Shown piece by piece: positions 8,323-18,315 of a stretch of 64,000 nucleotides of DNA. The notes under the pieces are model-generated. The model had not been told where the DNA came from. It did no database searches and saw only the letters and a program-made list of their open reading frames with translations. Every line of letters begins with the position of its first letter. The stretch's first letter is position 1. The position numbers and the translations under genes were made by a program. The stretch comes from an uncultured Desulfovibrionaceae bacterium (lineage in GTDB: Bacteria > Desulfobacterota > Desulfovibrionia > Desulfovibrionales > Desulfovibrionaceae): the NCBI GenBank assembly GCA_944324045.1, contig CALUUT010000006.1, positions 1-64,000 on the forward strand. Reading direction: 5' to 3'.

Positions 8323-10347
8323 TTGAATCAAGTCACCCGCAATCTTATTATCTGGGCGGTCATTTCCGCACTCCTGGTGGTGCTTTTCACCACATTTACC
8401 CAGCCGTCGTCGCCTCAGGGGCGTCTTTCTTACAGTGAACTTATCGCCAAAGTGGATGAAGGCAATATAAAAAGCGTCGTCATCCAGGGACAGAAGATAA
8501 CCGGCGAAACCGTCAATTCCGAACAGTTTCAAACCTACGCGCCGGCCAATGATCCCGCGTTGCTGCAACGTTTGATCGATAAAAACGTCATGGTCAGGGT
8601 GGAGCCGCCTGAGGAAAGTCCATGGTATGTGACGGTTCTGGTTTCATGGCTGCCCATGATCCTTTTGATAGGCATATGGATATTTTTCATGCGCCAGATG
8701 CAGGGCGGCGGAGGCAAGGCCATGTCGTTCGGGCGTTCCCGCGCGCGCATGATCACGCCTGAAAACGCCCGGGTGACGTTTGCCGATGTGGCTGGCGTGG
8801 ATGAGGCGAAAGAGGAGCTCCAGGAAGTTGTGGATTTTCTTTCGGATCCCAAAAAGTTCACCCGTCTTGGCGGCCGCATTCCCAAAGGCGTGCTTTTGGT
8901 CGGGCCGCCGGGCACAGGCAAAACGCTTCTTGCGCGGGCTGTGGCCGGCGAGGCCGGGGTTCCCTTTTTTTCCATTTCCGGTTCCGATTTTGTGGAAATG
9001 TTTGTGGGCGTAGGCGCGTCCCGCGTGCGCGATCTTTTTGTTCAAGGGAAAAAAAATGCGCCGTGCCTTATCTTTATTGATGAAATCGACGCAGTGGGCC
9101 GCCACCGCGGCGCGGGCATGGGCGGCGGTCACGACGAGCGCGAGCAGACCCTGAACCAGCTTTTGGTGGAGATGGACGGTTTTGAGTCTAATGAAGGCGT
9201 CATTCTTATTGCGGCGACCAACCGGCCTGACGTGCTTGATCCTGCTTTGATGCGGCCTGGACGTTTCGACCGCCAGGTTACGGTTCCGACGCCGGACGTC
9301 AAGGGGCGCAAGCGTATTTTGGAAGTGCACAGCCGCAAGACGCCTTTGGCGAAAAATGTGAATCTGGATATCATTGCCCGCGGCACGCCCGGATTTTCCG
9401 GCGCCGATCTGGAAAACCTTGTAAACGAGGCGGCCCTTCAGGCGGCCAAGGAAAACAAGGACGCTTTGTCCATGCAGGATTTTGAATTCGCAAAAGATAA
9501 GCTGCTTATGGGCAAGGAACGCCGCAGCATGGTCATGAAGGATTCCGAACGATACAGCACGGCTATTCATGAGGCCGGGCACGCGCTGGTGGCCAAGTTG
9601 CTGCCCGGAAGCGACCCTGTTCATAAAATAAGCATTATTCCGCGAGGCCGGGCGCTGGGGGTTACGCTCTCTTTGCCTGATGAAGACCGTCTGTCCTACT
9701 CCAAAACGTTTCTTGAGGGGCGATTGGCCATGATGCTTGGCGGCCGGGCCGCTGAATATGTGGTCTTTGGAGAGCTCACGTCCGGGGCGCGCGATGATAT
9801 CGATAAGGCGACGAAAACCGCCCGATCCATGGTGTGCGAATTGGGAATGAGCGAGGTGATTGGTCCTATGGCCGTGGGCGAAGGCAATCATGAAGTTTTC
9901 CTTGGCCGGGAGTGGAGTTCTCAGGGCCGAAACTATAGTGAGGAAACGGCGCGCCAGGTGGACGCCGAAATCAAGGCTACCCTGGAAAGGGCCTGGGCAA
10001 AAGCCGTCAGCGTGATTGAAGCCAACCGGGAAGCGCTCCAACTTATTACGGAAAGCCTGCTTGAACATGAAACCATCACGGGCCATGAGGTTGACGAGAT
10101 TCTCAAATCATTGAATATTGAACCTGCGGTGATAACGCCTAATTATATGGACGGAGGCCCCGCGCGCGAGGCTCGGGAAGCTGAAAAAACGTCTGGGGTT
10201 TCACGGACGAAGCCGGGGAATAAGTCAGGGGCGGAGGAAAGCTTCCATCTTGAGCCGGCTGACGACCAGCCGCCGGGAAGTCAGGGACGCGGCCGCTTGG
10301 ACGGCAAAACCAGCGCCGCGTCTGAGAATCGGGACGCCCCTGAATAG
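8323..10347 (+). CDS. ftsH: ATP-dependent zinc metalloprotease FtsH, 674 aa
   Basis: Membrane-anchored AAA+ protease that extracts and degrades misfolded membrane proteins and regulators. Two transmembrane segments (about 7-24 and 101-123) flank a periplasmic loop; then GPPGTGKT (194-201, Walker A), [10 protein letters not shown] (Walker B), the second region of homology ending RPGRFDR, and the zinc site HEAGH (416-420) with a downstream conserved Asp region. The last ~55 residues are hydrophilic and low complexity, as is common. The start is TTG at 8323, supported by GGAGG seven bases upstream and by the family N-terminus. First gene of the block ftsH-folP-cdaA-cdaR-glmM-galU, although 293 bases separate it from folP. 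Confidence 0.96.
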   Translation: MNQVTRNLIIWAVISALLVVLFTTFTQPSSPQGRLSYSELIAKVDEGNIKSVVIQGQKITGETVNSEQFQTYAPANDPALLQRLIDKNVMVRVEPPEESPWYVTVLVSWLPMILLIGIWIFFMRQMQGGGGKAMSFGRSRARMITPENARVTFADVAGVDEAKEELQEVVDFLSDPKKFTRLGGRIPKGVLLVGPPGTGKTLLARAVAGEAGVPFFSISGSDFVEMFVGVGASRVRDLFVQGKKNAPCLIFIDEIDAVGRHRGAGMGGGHDEREQTLNQLLVEMDGFESNEGVILIAATNRPDVLDPALMRPGRFDRQVTVPTPDVKGRKRILEVHSRKTPLAKNVNLDIIARGTPGFSGADLENLVNEAALQAAKENKDALSMQDFEFAKDKLLMGKERRSMVMKDSERYSTAIHEAGHALVAKLLPGSDPVHKISIIPRGRALGVTLSLPDEDRLSYSKTFLEGRLAMMLGGRAAEYVVFGELTSGARDDIDKATKTARSMVCELGMSEVIGPMAVGEGNHEVFLGREWSSQGRNYSEETARQVDAEIKATLERAWAKAVSVIEANREALQLITESLLEHETITGHEVDEILKSLNIEPAVITPNYMDGGPAREAREAEKTSGVSRTKPGNKSGAEESFHLEPADDQPPGSQGRGRLDGKTSAASENRDAPE

Positions 10348-10640
10348 ATGTTCCGCGCAATCGGGCGTTATGGAAGCTGGAAAGAACGCGGCGTTTTGGA
10401 TATCGCTGGAACGATATTCGGAAGTCCGCGTATTGGGGGCGGCTTTCCGGCTTTGAACAAAGCGTTTTCAAGGTGGCGCGGCGCTATGTTTTGAGGATGC
10501 GGCTGCCGTTTTCCAGCGCTGGCGGCGACCTGCGGCGTCATTTGCCTTTGCCGCGGCCGGAAAGGTTTGCATGCCGGAAAGATGAAAAGGCGCATGCCGG
10601 TGTTCATGTGCAGGAGCGTCGGGTGAAAAGCCGGAGCCAT
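10348..10640 (+). other. ftsH-folP gap (293 bases), no gene supported
   Basis: No terminator with a T run is visible. A 48-codon frame starts at once after the ftsH stop (10348-10494) but lacks a ribosome binding site and any recognisable similarity. Two copies of GCATGCCGG lie at about 10569 and 10592. Read-through from ftsH into folP is possible. Confidence 0.4.
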
Positions 10641-11573
10641 ATGAATACAAACTGGACAATCAGAGGGAGCAGACAGTTTGAGGCTGCTCCTTTTTTGCTT
10701 TTCGGTATTGTCAATGCGACCCCCGATTCGTTTTACGACGGCGGGGAGCATTATTCCGAAACCGGCGGCAAAGCGGTGAAGCATGCCCTGGCCTTGCGCG
10801 ACCAGGGCGCGGCGGTGCTTGACATAGGCGGCGAATCGACGCGGCCCGGAGCGTTGCCGGTGCCATTGGCGGAAGAGTGTTCCCGCGTGCTGCCTGTGAT
10901 TGAGGGGCTGCGCCGGGCGCTTGCGGAAGAAGCGTCGTCTTTTGTGGATTCGCGCGCAACGGAAGCAGGCGGAAATTGCGCAATGCGCAAAGCGTCAGTT
11001 TCGCTGACGGCCATATCCGTGGACACCTACAAGGCGGAAACCGCAGCCCGCGCGCTGGAATGCGGCGCGGATATCGTGAATGATATTTCCGCATGCGCGT
11101 TTGATCCGGCTCTGATTGACGTCCTTGTGCAGTATCAACCGGGCTATGTGCTGATGCATGGCAAGGGCGCGCCTGAAACCATGCAGAACGCGCCGCGTTA
11201 TGAGGATGTGACGGCGGAAGTGGAGGCTTTTTTCGAGGAAAAGCTGAATATGCTGGTCCGGGCCGGTTTGCGGGAAGAGCGGATTATGCTTGATCCCGGA
11301 ATAGGATTTGGAAAAAATCTGGAGCATAATTTACGGTTGCTTGGCGATCTTCCACGTTTTGCAAAGTTCGGGCGGCCGCTTCTCATGGCGTTGTCCAACA
11401 AATCCATGTTTGGCCATCTACTGGGGCAAAGCGTTTCAGAACGCGGTTGCGCGACGGCTGTCGCGACCGCGCTGGCCTTCAACGCGGGGGTTTGGGCGCA
11501 TCGCGTGCATGACGCGCGAGCCGCTTATGACGCCCTGTCCCTGGCGCAAGCCATAAGGGCTCATGCATCATGA
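10641..11573 (+). CDS. folP: Dihydropteroate synthase, 310 aa
   Basis: Condenses p-aminobenzoate with dihydropterin pyrophosphate in folate synthesis; target of sulfonamides. Signatures: GIVNATPDSFYDGG (residues 22-35), DIGGESTRPGA (61-71), SVDTYKAE (126-133), NDISA, and the C-terminal LSNKSMFG. Length is above the usual ~270-285 because of an insertion at about 96-121 in the variable segment before SVDTYK; its DNA holds two adjacent hairpins. Start 10641 is preceded by CCGGAG; an open frame continues upstream to 10473 with no similarity. The stop overlaps the cdaA start by four bases (ATGA), so the two are translationally coupled. Confidence 0.93.
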   Translation: MNTNWTIRGSRQFEAAPFLLFGIVNATPDSFYDGGEHYSETGGKAVKHALALRDQGAAVLDIGGESTRPGALPVPLAEECSRVLPVIEGLRRALAEEASSFVDSRATEAGGNCAMRKASVSLTAISVDTYKAETAARALECGADIVNDISACAFDPALIDVLVQYQPGYVLMHGKGAPETMQNAPRYEDVTAEVEAFFEEKLNMLVRAGLREERIMLDPGIGFGKNLEHNLRLLGDLPRFAKFGRPLLMALSNKSMFGHLLGQSVSERGCATAVATALAFNAGVWAHRVHDARAAYDALSLAQAIRAHAS

Positions 11574-12319
11574 ATATTTTTGCAGACATAAGCCTGACCT
11601 GGCGCGATGCGGTCGATATCGTTCTTCTTACCGCGCTTTTTTATCAGATCATCATGATGATACGCGGCACGCGCGCCGTATCCGCGATTTTTGGGCTCTT
11701 TTTTCTTATAGTGGCCTATTATATTTCCGGGCGCCTTGGCATCTATACCTTGCATTGGTTGTTGCAGAACTTTCTTGGCTCTTTGTTCCTGATTGTCATA
11801 GTTTTGTTTCAACGGGACATTCGTCAGGGACTCAGCGCCATGGGGGCCAAAAATTTCCGCCTGCTGCGTCATAGAAAGGGCGGCGCGGAGAACTCGCTTG
11901 ATGATATCGTCGGCGCGGCCATGTATATGTCCCAGGCGCGCATAGGGGCCTTAATCGTTTTTGAGCGCAGCATGCGGCTGGGCGACACCATGGAACGAGG
12001 CGTGATTTTGCACGCGCGCATCTCGCGCGAACTGCTTATCGCGCTTTTTTATCCGAAAAGCCCCATGCACGACGGCGCGGTCATTATCAGAGACAATGAA
12101 ATTCTTGCGGCGGGCTGCATTCTCCCGCTTGCGCCGGGAGACGGAAACCGCAACTATGGAACCCGCCACCGCGCCGCTTTGGGGATTTCGGAAGAAAGCG
12201 ATTCCGTGGTGTTGGTTGTTTCGGAAGAACGGGGAACGGTCAGCATCGCGGTGGGCGGCTCCTTGACGGAATGCTATGACGCCGCTCAGTTGCGGCGGCT
12301 TCTCATGCAGGAGCTTTGA
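11570..12319 (+). CDS. cdaA: Diadenylate cyclase CdaA, 249 aa
   Basis: Makes cyclic di-AMP from two ATP. Three hydrophobic helices at the N-terminus (about 16-30, 36-54, 62-80) anchor it in the inner membrane; a DAC domain follows with the catalytic HDGAVIIR (Asp168-Gly-Ala170) and the GTRHRAALG motif (197-205). Length and layout match CdaA/DacA (formerly YbbP). It overlaps folP by four bases and is followed after 40 bases by its usual partner, the YbbR-domain protein, then glmM: the classic cdaA-cdaR-glmM order, otherwise best known from Firmicutes. In those bacteria GlmM binds and restrains CdaA; the same is inferred here. Confidence 0.95.
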   Translation: MNIFADISLTWRDAVDIVLLTALFYQIIMMIRGTRAVSAIFGLFFLIVAYYISGRLGIYTLHWLLQNFLGSLFLIVIVLFQRDIRQGLSAMGAKNFRLLRHRKGGAENSLDDIVGAAMYMSQARIGALIVFERSMRLGDTMERGVILHARISRELLIALFYPKSPMHDGAVIIRDNEILAAGCILPLAPGDGNRNYGTRHRAALGISEESDSVVLVVSEERGTVSIAVGGSLTECYDAAQLRRLLMQEL

Positions 12320-12359
12320 GGCCGAAGTCGCGTCAAAGGGGCGATTCAGAGGATTCGCA

Positions 12360-13265
12360 ATGATAAAAAGCTGGAAAGGACTGTTACTTGCATTTTTGCT
12401 TGCGATTTTTGCCTGGTACTCCGTGACCGGACAGGAACGGGTCGAAACCTGGGTGGATGTGCGCATTGAATTGCGGGGGTTGCCGCCGGGCATGGTCGTG
12501 CTCGCCGGGCTTCCCAGCAAACTGGCTGTCCGGGTGCGCGGGCCCCAGGGGCTGATTCGCAGCCTTGCCAGCAGCGACTTGTCCTATACGCTTAATTTGC
12601 CGGATTTGACCAAGGGAACGCATATTGTGCGCATTTCTCCCGACCAGTTGCCGTTTGAAGGGCCGTTTGACGTAGTGGAAATCACTCCCCCCATGCTGAC
12701 GCTGGAAGTGGAGAACGTGGTCGCCAAGGAAGTTCCGCTCCAGTACGCTTTTTCAGCGGAATTGCCGCCGGATATCAAAGTCGAAAGCATACAGCTTAAT
12801 CCGGAAAAGGTCGTCCTTAAAGGACCTGAGACGCTGTTCAAGTATGTTAAGAACGTCAAGGCGTACATTCCGATTAATGAATCGTTCCAGCCGCCGGAAG
12901 TGCTGGTGCAGGCCATGGTGCAGGCTCCGCCCGGAACAAGCGCCGAAGTGAAGATGGTCAATGCCCTGGTCAAATTGACCTTGCGCACGCGCACTCTTTC
13001 CATAGAACGCGACGTGCAGGTTTTGCAGCGTTCCGGGGCCCTGGCCGAGCCCTCTATAAAAACCAAGCCGCAGGTCGTGAAGGTGCAGTTGGAGGTGCCC
13101 GCCTCATGGAACGAAAATTCTCTGGAGCTTGGGGACGTCGCGGCGAAAGTCATGCTTCCTGCTGATTACGCGCTTGGCTCTCAGTTGCCGGTGGAAATTA
13201 CCGTGCCGCGCAATGTGAAGGTCCGCAAGACGACGCCGGCCAAGGTGGCGATTACCCGTTCATGA
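12360..13265 (+). CDS. cdaR: YbbR-domain regulator of diadenylate cyclase, 301 aa
   Basis: One N-terminal transmembrane anchor (MIKSWKGLLLAFLLAIFAW, about 1-19) is followed by an extracytoplasmic chain with repeated YbbR-type modules, each with the Leu/Val-rich beta pattern ending in P-x-x-V-x-V/L (for example near 35-110, 115-195 and 205-300). YbbR proteins bind CdaA in the membrane and tune its activity. The start at 12360 is preceded by AGAGGA and begins the anchor; the frame is open back to 12276 inside cdaA. Located 40 bases after cdaA and 165 bases before glmM; a CAGGGA/TCCCTG hairpin (13267-13285) lies right after its stop. Confidence 0.88.
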   Translation: MIKSWKGLLLAFLLAIFAWYSVTGQERVETWVDVRIELRGLPPGMVVLAGLPSKLAVRVRGPQGLIRSLASSDLSYTLNLPDLTKGTHIVRISPDQLPFEGPFDVVEITPPMLTLEVENVVAKEVPLQYAFSAELPPDIKVESIQLNPEKVVLKGPETLFKYVKNVKAYIPINESFQPPEVLVQAMVQAPPGTSAEVKMVNALVKLTLRTRTLSIERDVQVLQRSGALAEPSIKTKPQVVKVQLEVPASWNENSLELGDVAAKVMLPADYALGSQLPVEITVPRNVKVRKTTPAKVAITRS

Positions 13266-13266
13266 G

Positions 13267-13285
13267 CAGGGAGTCATATTCCCTG
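13267..13285 (+). other. Short hairpin between cdaR and glmM
   Basis: CAGGGA (13267-13272) and TCCCTG (13280-13285) enclose a 7-base loop directly after the cdaR stop. No T run follows, so it is more likely a transcript processing or stabilising element than a terminator. Confidence 0.3.
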
Positions 13286-13430
13286 GGAAATTTCGATATG
13301 GCGTTTAAGGGCGTATGGGATGGTCTGTCTGTCCGGTTCGCCGTCCTTCTTTAGAGATCACAGGGTTGCCTGAAACATGCAGGGCGGCGATTTTTCAAAG
13401 CATATGCCGTGCGACAGGAGACAATGTCAT

Positions 13431-14807
13431 ATGGGGAAAAAGCTTTTTGGAACGGACGGAGTTCGCGGCCGGGTAAATACTTACCCGATGACGGCTGACC
13501 TGGTATTGCGGTTGGGGCTGGCTGCCGGCGCGTTTTTTCGTAAAAAAAACAAACATACGCACAGAGTCGTCATTGGGAAGGACACCCGGCTTTCCGGGTA
13601 TATTTTTGAAACGGCGCTGACCGCGGGGCTGTGCGCTTCAGGCATGGACGTGTTTCAGGTGGGCGTTTTGCCCACGCCGGCCGTGGCCTTTTTGGCGAAC
13701 AACATGCGCGCTGATTTCGGCATCGTGATTTCAGCGTCCCATAATCCCTTTTATGACAACGGCATCAAGTTTTTCAGCGCGGACGGATATAAACTGCCGG
13801 ATGCGGTGGAAGAAGCCATTGAAGCCAAAGTTCTTGAGCCGGAATACAAGTTTGACCTTCCGGCGCCGGAACGGGTGGGCCGGGCTTTTCGCATCAAGGA
13901 CAGTCCCGGACGGTACATAGTTCATCTGAAGAATACATTTCCGCATGATATTCAACTGGAAGGCATCCGGATTGTGCTTGATTGCGCAAATGGCGCAAGT
14001 TATGCGGTCGGACCATTGACCTTTGAAGAATTGGGAGCGGATGTCGTTAAAATCGCCAATACGCCCAATGGGTTAAACATCAATGAGGGATGCGGGGCCT
14101 TGCATCCGGCTTTGGCGGCGGACAAGGTGCGCGAAACGCGCGCCGATATCGGGGTCGCGCTGGACGGGGATGCGGACCGGCTCATAGTGGTGGACGAAAA
14201 GGGGCAAATTCTGGACGGCGACCAGATTATGGCCATATGCGCTCTGGATGCCATGGAAAAGGGATTATTGCCGGGGAATTTGCTTGTGGGCACGGTCATG
14301 AGCAATATGGCCCTTGAAGTGTTTATGCGCGAAAGAGGCGGGCGGCTTTTGCGCACGCCGGTAGGGGACAGGCATGTCGTGGAGGCCATGCGGGCGAACG
14401 GCGCCCTTATGGGCGGCGAGCAATCCGGGCATTTGGTTTTTATGAAGCATGGGACCACAGGCGACGGGCTTATGGCGGCGCTGCAATTGCTTAAGATTAT
14501 GAAGGAACGGCAAAAGCCCCTGTCTGAGCTTGCGGGACTGCTCCAGATTTATCCGCAGGAACTTATCAATGTGCCTGTGAAGCAGAAGATTCCGTTTGAA
14601 GAGGTTGAAAGCATCATGGAGGCGGTCAGAGCCGCTGAAAAAGAATTGGGAACACGCGGCCGCGTTCTTTTGCGTTATTCAGGAACCGAATCCAAAGCAA
14701 GAGTCATGGTTGAGGGCGAGAATCCGCAACAGGTCAAACGATTGGCGGAAGATTTGGCTATTGCCGTTGAAACCGGTCTTAAAACCTATGTGGGAGGATG
14801 CGCATGA
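13431..14807 (+). CDS. glmM: Phosphoglucosamine mutase GlmM, 458 aa
   Basis: Converts glucosamine-6-phosphate to glucosamine-1-phosphate on the way to UDP-GlcNAc. The GTDGVRG motif (7-13), the phosphoserine loop [14 protein letters not shown] (Ser103), the Mg loop LDGDADRL and the C-terminal [13 protein letters not shown] phosphate loop are all present; length is typical. Start 13431 has ACAGGAG before it; the open frame to 13377 adds no conserved sequence. The stop overlaps the galU start by four bases. Its place after cdaA-cdaR links wall precursor supply with c-di-AMP signalling. Confidence 0.96.
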   Translation: MGKKLFGTDGVRGRVNTYPMTADLVLRLGLAAGAFFRKKNKHTHRVVIGKDTRLSGYIFETALTAGLCASGMDVFQVGVLPTPAVAFLANNMRADFGIVISASHNPFYDNGIKFFSADGYKLPDAVEEAIEAKVLEPEYKFDLPAPERVGRAFRIKDSPGRYIVHLKNTFPHDIQLEGIRIVLDCANGASYAVGPLTFEELGADVVKIANTPNGLNINEGCGALHPALAADKVRETRADIGVALDGDADRLIVVDEKGQILDGDQIMAICALDAMEKGLLPGNLLVGTVMSNMALEVFMRERGGRLLRTPVGDRHVVEAMRANGALMGGEQSGHLVFMKHGTTGDGLMAALQLLKIMKERQKPLSELAGLLQIYPQELINVPVKQKIPFEEVESIMEAVRAAEKELGTRGRVLLRYSGTESKARVMVEGENPQQVKRLAEDLAIAVETGLKTYVGGCA

Positions 14808-15682
14808 GTATTCGCAAAGTGGTGATACCCGTCGCCGGGTGGGGCACACGCTCCTTGCCCGCATCCAAGAATGTGCCCAAGGAGATGCTGCCTATTTATA
14901 ACAAACCGGCGATTCAGTACATCGTCGAGGAAGCCATGGGCGCGGGGCTCACAGACGTCGTTTTGGTGACGAATCGGGAAAAACGCATCATTGAGGACCA
15001 CTTTGATTACAATCTTCAGTTGGAGAGCGTACTTGAGCGCGCCAACAAAACGGAAATGCTGCATCAGGTCCGGGCCGTCGCCGAAATGGTCAATACCATT
15101 TCCATTCGGCAAAAACGCCAGCTTGGACTTGGGCACGCTGTCCGTTGCGCCCGGGAGGTCGTCAAGGATGCGCCGTTTGGCGTTATGCTGGGCGATGATC
15201 TGATTTTCGGCGCCGACGCGGGAATCGGGCAGCTTGTCGAGGCCATGAAGCGCTTTGGTCTCCCGGCTGTGGGCGTGTGCGAGGTGCCGCGCGACAAAGT
15301 CAACCGTTACGGCATTGTTGATGGAGAAGAGATTGCCCCGGGCATTTTCCGGGTGCGCAGATTGGTGGAAAAACCCAGTGTGGAGGAAGCGCCGTCGAAC
15401 CGCGCCATTGTGGGGCGCTATTTGCTCACTCCTGATATTTTTTCGCATCTGGATGCCGTACAACCAGGAAAAGACGGTGAAATTCAATTGACAGACGCCC
15501 TGCAAAGCCTTGCGGCTTCTCGGGGCCTGCTTGCGGTCTCCATGCATGGGCAACGCTACGACGCCGGCGACTGGGTTGAGTATCTTACGGCCAATATTCA
15601 TCTTGCGCTTGAAGATAAAACCCTGCATGACGATTTACTGGAGAAACTTTCCGCCTTGTTGAAGTCCGCCGGTCGAAAATAG
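14804..15682 (+). CDS. galU: UTP-glucose-1-phosphate uridylyltransferase, 292 aa
   Basis: Forms UDP-glucose from UTP and glucose-1-phosphate for glycan and lipopolysaccharide synthesis. The nucleotide loop [19 protein letters not shown] (a GTR-x-LP-A-T/S-K type motif), [11 protein letters not shown], the LGHAV segment, MLGDDLIF and [26 protein letters not shown] identify GalU. An ATG six bases earlier (14798) sits too close to GGGAGG; 14804 has proper spacing and forms the ATGA overlap with glmM. Weak inverted repeats in the 228-base gap to priA may mark the end of the transcript. Confidence 0.95.
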   Translation: MSIRKVVIPVAGWGTRSLPASKNVPKEMLPIYNKPAIQYIVEEAMGAGLTDVVLVTNREKRIIEDHFDYNLQLESVLERANKTEMLHQVRAVAEMVNTISIRQKRQLGLGHAVRCAREVVKDAPFGVMLGDDLIFGADAGIGQLVEAMKRFGLPAVGVCEVPRDKVNRYGIVDGEEIAPGIFRVRRLVEKPSVEEAPSNRAIVGRYLLTPDIFSHLDAVQPGKDGEIQLTDALQSLAASRGLLAVSMHGQRYDAGDWVEYLTANIHLALEDKTLHDDLLEKLSALLKSAGRK

Positions 15683-15815
15683 AAAAACAGACGGCCGCAT
15701 TTCTTTTATTTAATGCGTCAAAGGCAGGGCCGCATGCGTCTGCCATGCTGTTAAAGAACGTTTCGTCATGCTGAAAACAGGCGCGCGCTTCATATGCCCA
15801 TGGTCTTTATCGACT

Positions 15816-15858
15816 CCGGTCCGGTTCAGGGCGCAAACACCGCTTTGAACCGGACCGG
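15816..15858 (+). other. Long hairpin in the priA leader
   Basis: CCGGTCCGGTTCA (15816-15828) and its exact reverse complement (15846-15858) form a 13-bp stem. Two G-U pairs and three more G-C pairs extend it inward to 18 bp around a 7-base loop (15834-15840). No T run follows, so it does not look like an ordinary terminator; it ends 52 bases before the priA start and could act as an attenuator, an RNase barrier or a protein site. Confidence 0.55.
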
Positions 15859-15910
15859 TTGCGATGTCGCTTTCCACTCCACATACGTTCATTGCCAAGG
15901 TTGCATCTCC

Positions 15911-18286
15911 ATGCCCCGTTGCTGTCTTGTCGCTTTGCTGAGTCCGCCTTATGCGAATCTGACGTACATGCTTCCGGATTGGCTCCCGGACGGCGCGGTA
16001 TGTGAAGGGATGCGCGTCGCGGTTCCACTCGGCAACGGCATCAGAAGCGGGGTGGTCGTCGGCGTGGATGCGCCTTCCGGCATTTCTGCGGACCTCTTGA
16101 AACCGTTGTGGTGGCCTCTTGAGCGGACGCCTTTGCTTTCTTCCTCCTATATGGACATGATGCGGCAGCTTTCCATACGGCAAATGGAGCCGGTCGGCCG
16201 CATCTTGGGTTCTGTTCTTCCGGCCGGATTGCGCAAGATGCCGGGACGGTTGCGCATAGGCGGCGAAGGGCAAACGCGCATAGTCATGCTGAAGGATTTG
16301 CGCGCCATGCCGTCCCGGGAACTGGCTTGTCTGGCTGAGAATTTTTTTCAGGGACGGGTTGAGTGCCTGGAGCGCGACGCGGATGCCGCGGAGCGGGAGA
16401 TGTGTTTTGTCGCCGCTGACCCGCCCTGGCCCGTCAGACCAGGCGCCGCGCGGCAGACGGCGATTTTGGAGTATCTTTGGGAAAAAGGCGGCGTCTCGCG
16501 AAAAAAGCTGATGGGCGATTTGGGGGCCGGCATCCTGCCCGCATTGCGGACCCTTGTTGCGCGCGGCCTGGTTCGCATGGATGCGGGGGATGACGGCTTT
16601 AAGCAGGCGTGCGCGTGCGAAGAACCGGGTGAAGGCGGCGCAATGCCGGATATCCGGTTGACGGAAGCGCAGGAAGCGGCGCTAAACGGGTTATGTACGG
16701 CCATGTCCTCTGACAGAGGAGAAACCGCTCTGGTTTTCGGCGTGACCGGAAGCGGCAAGACCGTGGTGTATCTGGAGCTGGCCCGACGTTGCCTTGAAGC
16801 GGGGAAATCCGCCATTTTGCTTGCGCCTGAAGTGGCTTTGGCCATAAAATTGCGTAATGACGCGCGGCGTTTTTTCCCGGATGCCCCTTTGTATTTCTCG
16901 CACGGCTATCAACCGCCGAAAATACGGGAGAGAGTTTTCCGCGAACTGGCGGCCCTGTCCGGGAAAAACGGCAAACCCTGTGTGATTGTGGGAACCCGCT
17001 CCGCTTTGTTTTTGCCTGTTCCGCGCCTGGGGGCGATTATTTTGGATGAGGAACATGATTCCTCATTTAAACAGGACGAGGGGCTGACATACCAGGCCAA
17101 GGAAATCGCGCATTACAGAATTGCGCAGGAGCGCGGCGTGCTGGTGCTGGGTTCGGCCACGCCGGATATCAGAACATTTTATGCGGTCAGGCAAAAAAAC
17201 ATTCCCGCGTATGCTTTGGAACGCAGAGTGGGGGGCGGGGAGCTGCCGGAATTGCGTCTTGTGGATATTCGCGGCAGAGGGCTGCAGGACGGCCTTCTTG
17301 CTCCGGAATCCACGCGCGCATTGCAGTCGGTCATAGAGCGCGGGGAGCAGGCCGTCATCCTTTTGAACCGACGGGGGTATGCGCCGCTTATGTACTGCCT
17401 GGACTGCGGCGCGACCGCAAAATGTCCGCACTGCGAGATTGGTCTGACCTACCATAAGGGGCGGGAGCGACTTATCTGTCACTACTGCGGGTACTCCGCG
17501 CCGTTTCCATCCCCGTGCGCATATTGCAGGAGTTTGAATTATCTGCCCATGGGGGAAGGCACGGAAAAGCTGGAAGAGACGCTGAACACGCTGTTGCCGC
17601 CGGGAACCGGGGTGTTGCGGCTTGATAGGGACACCAGCAGACGTCCCGGCAGCATGGAAGAAATTCTGGACGCCTTTGCGCAGGGCAAGGCTCAGGTACT
17701 TGTCGGCACACAGATGCTTTCCAAGGGGCATCATTTCCCGGATGTAACGCTGGTCATCGTGGCTGATGCCGATTTGGGGCTGAATCTTCCGGATTACCGG
17801 GCCGCGGAGCGGACGTTTCAACTGTTGCTGCAATCCGCGGGGCGGGCCGGCCGGGGCCGAAAACCGGGGCGCGTGCTGGTGCAGACGCGGGATATACATC
17901 ACTTTTGCTGGGAATTTGTGAAGAATGGGGATTACGTCGGATTCTACGAGCAGGAAATCGCGCTGCGGCAGAAACGGGTATATCCTCCGTTCGTCAAGCT
18001 CGCCCTGGTGCGTTTCAGTTTCCCTTTGCAATCAGAACAGGGGCCTGCGATTTTGGGGGCGCTCGCCCGACTGTTGCGGGAAAAGGGGAAGGACGCGGGC
18101 GTCAGGGTGCTTGGTCCCGCCCCTGCGCCCATAGCCTTGCTGCGTGGCCGCAAACGATATCAATGTCTGCTCAAAGCGGGCGACTGGACTGCTTTGCGCC
18201 GAGCGTACGCCGATGTGTTGGCTGAACTGCCTTCCGGAAGCGACGTGCGCGTCAGTCTGGATATGGATCCTGTGAACATGATGTGA
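15911..18286 (+). CDS. priA: Primosomal replication restart helicase PriA, 791 aa
   Basis: Recognises stalled forks and reloads the replicative helicase. N-terminal DNA-binding region (VALLSPPYANLTYMLPDWL onward), then superfamily 2 helicase: GVTGSGKTVVY (Walker A), LDEEHDSSFKQDEG (DEEH box), the zinc-binding Cys cluster (CLDCGATAKCPHC ... CHYCG ... CAYC) and GTQMLSKGHHFPDVTL. Length is slightly over the usual ~730. Start 15911 gives MPRCCLVALLSPPY, which fits the family; the ribosome binding site is weak (AAGG at 15897), and the frame stays open to 15794 across the leader hairpin, which makes the upstream starts unlikely. Confidence 0.94.
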   Translation: MPRCCLVALLSPPYANLTYMLPDWLPDGAVCEGMRVAVPLGNGIRSGVVVGVDAPSGISADLLKPLWWPLERTPLLSSSYMDMMRQLSIRQMEPVGRILGSVLPAGLRKMPGRLRIGGEGQTRIVMLKDLRAMPSRELACLAENFFQGRVECLERDADAAEREMCFVAADPPWPVRPGAARQTAILEYLWEKGGVSRKKLMGDLGAGILPALRTLVARGLVRMDAGDDGFKQACACEEPGEGGAMPDIRLTEAQEAALNGLCTAMSSDRGETALVFGVTGSGKTVVYLELARRCLEAGKSAILLAPEVALAIKLRNDARRFFPDAPLYFSHGYQPPKIRERVFRELAALSGKNGKPCVIVGTRSALFLPVPRLGAIILDEEHDSSFKQDEGLTYQAKEIAHYRIAQERGVLVLGSATPDIRTFYAVRQKNIPAYALERRVGGGELPELRLVDIRGRGLQDGLLAPESTRALQSVIERGEQAVILLNRRGYAPLMYCLDCGATAKCPHCEIGLTYHKGRERLICHYCGYSAPFPSPCAYCRSLNYLPMGEGTEKLEETLNTLLPPGTGVLRLDRDTSRRPGSMEEILDAFAQGKAQVLVGTQMLSKGHHFPDVTLVIVADADLGLNLPDYRAAERTFQLLLQSAGRAGRGRKPGRVLVQTRDIHHFCWEFVKNGDYVGFYEQEIALRQKRVYPPFVKLALVRFSFPLQSEQGPAILGALARLLREKGKDAGVRVLGPAPAPIALLRGRKRYQCLLKAGDWTALRRAYADVLAELPSGSDVRVSLDMDPVNMM

Positions 18287-18315
18287 TTTTTTGAGAAAAT
18301 CTGCCGGGCGCGGTT

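Noticed and set aside
8644-10086. A 480-codon open frame antisense to ftsH
   Set aside because: Same reason: it covers the conserved FtsH AAA and protease regions and shows no domain of its own.
10348-10494. A 48-codon frame starting right after the ftsH stop
   Set aside because: No ribosome binding site and no recognisable feature.
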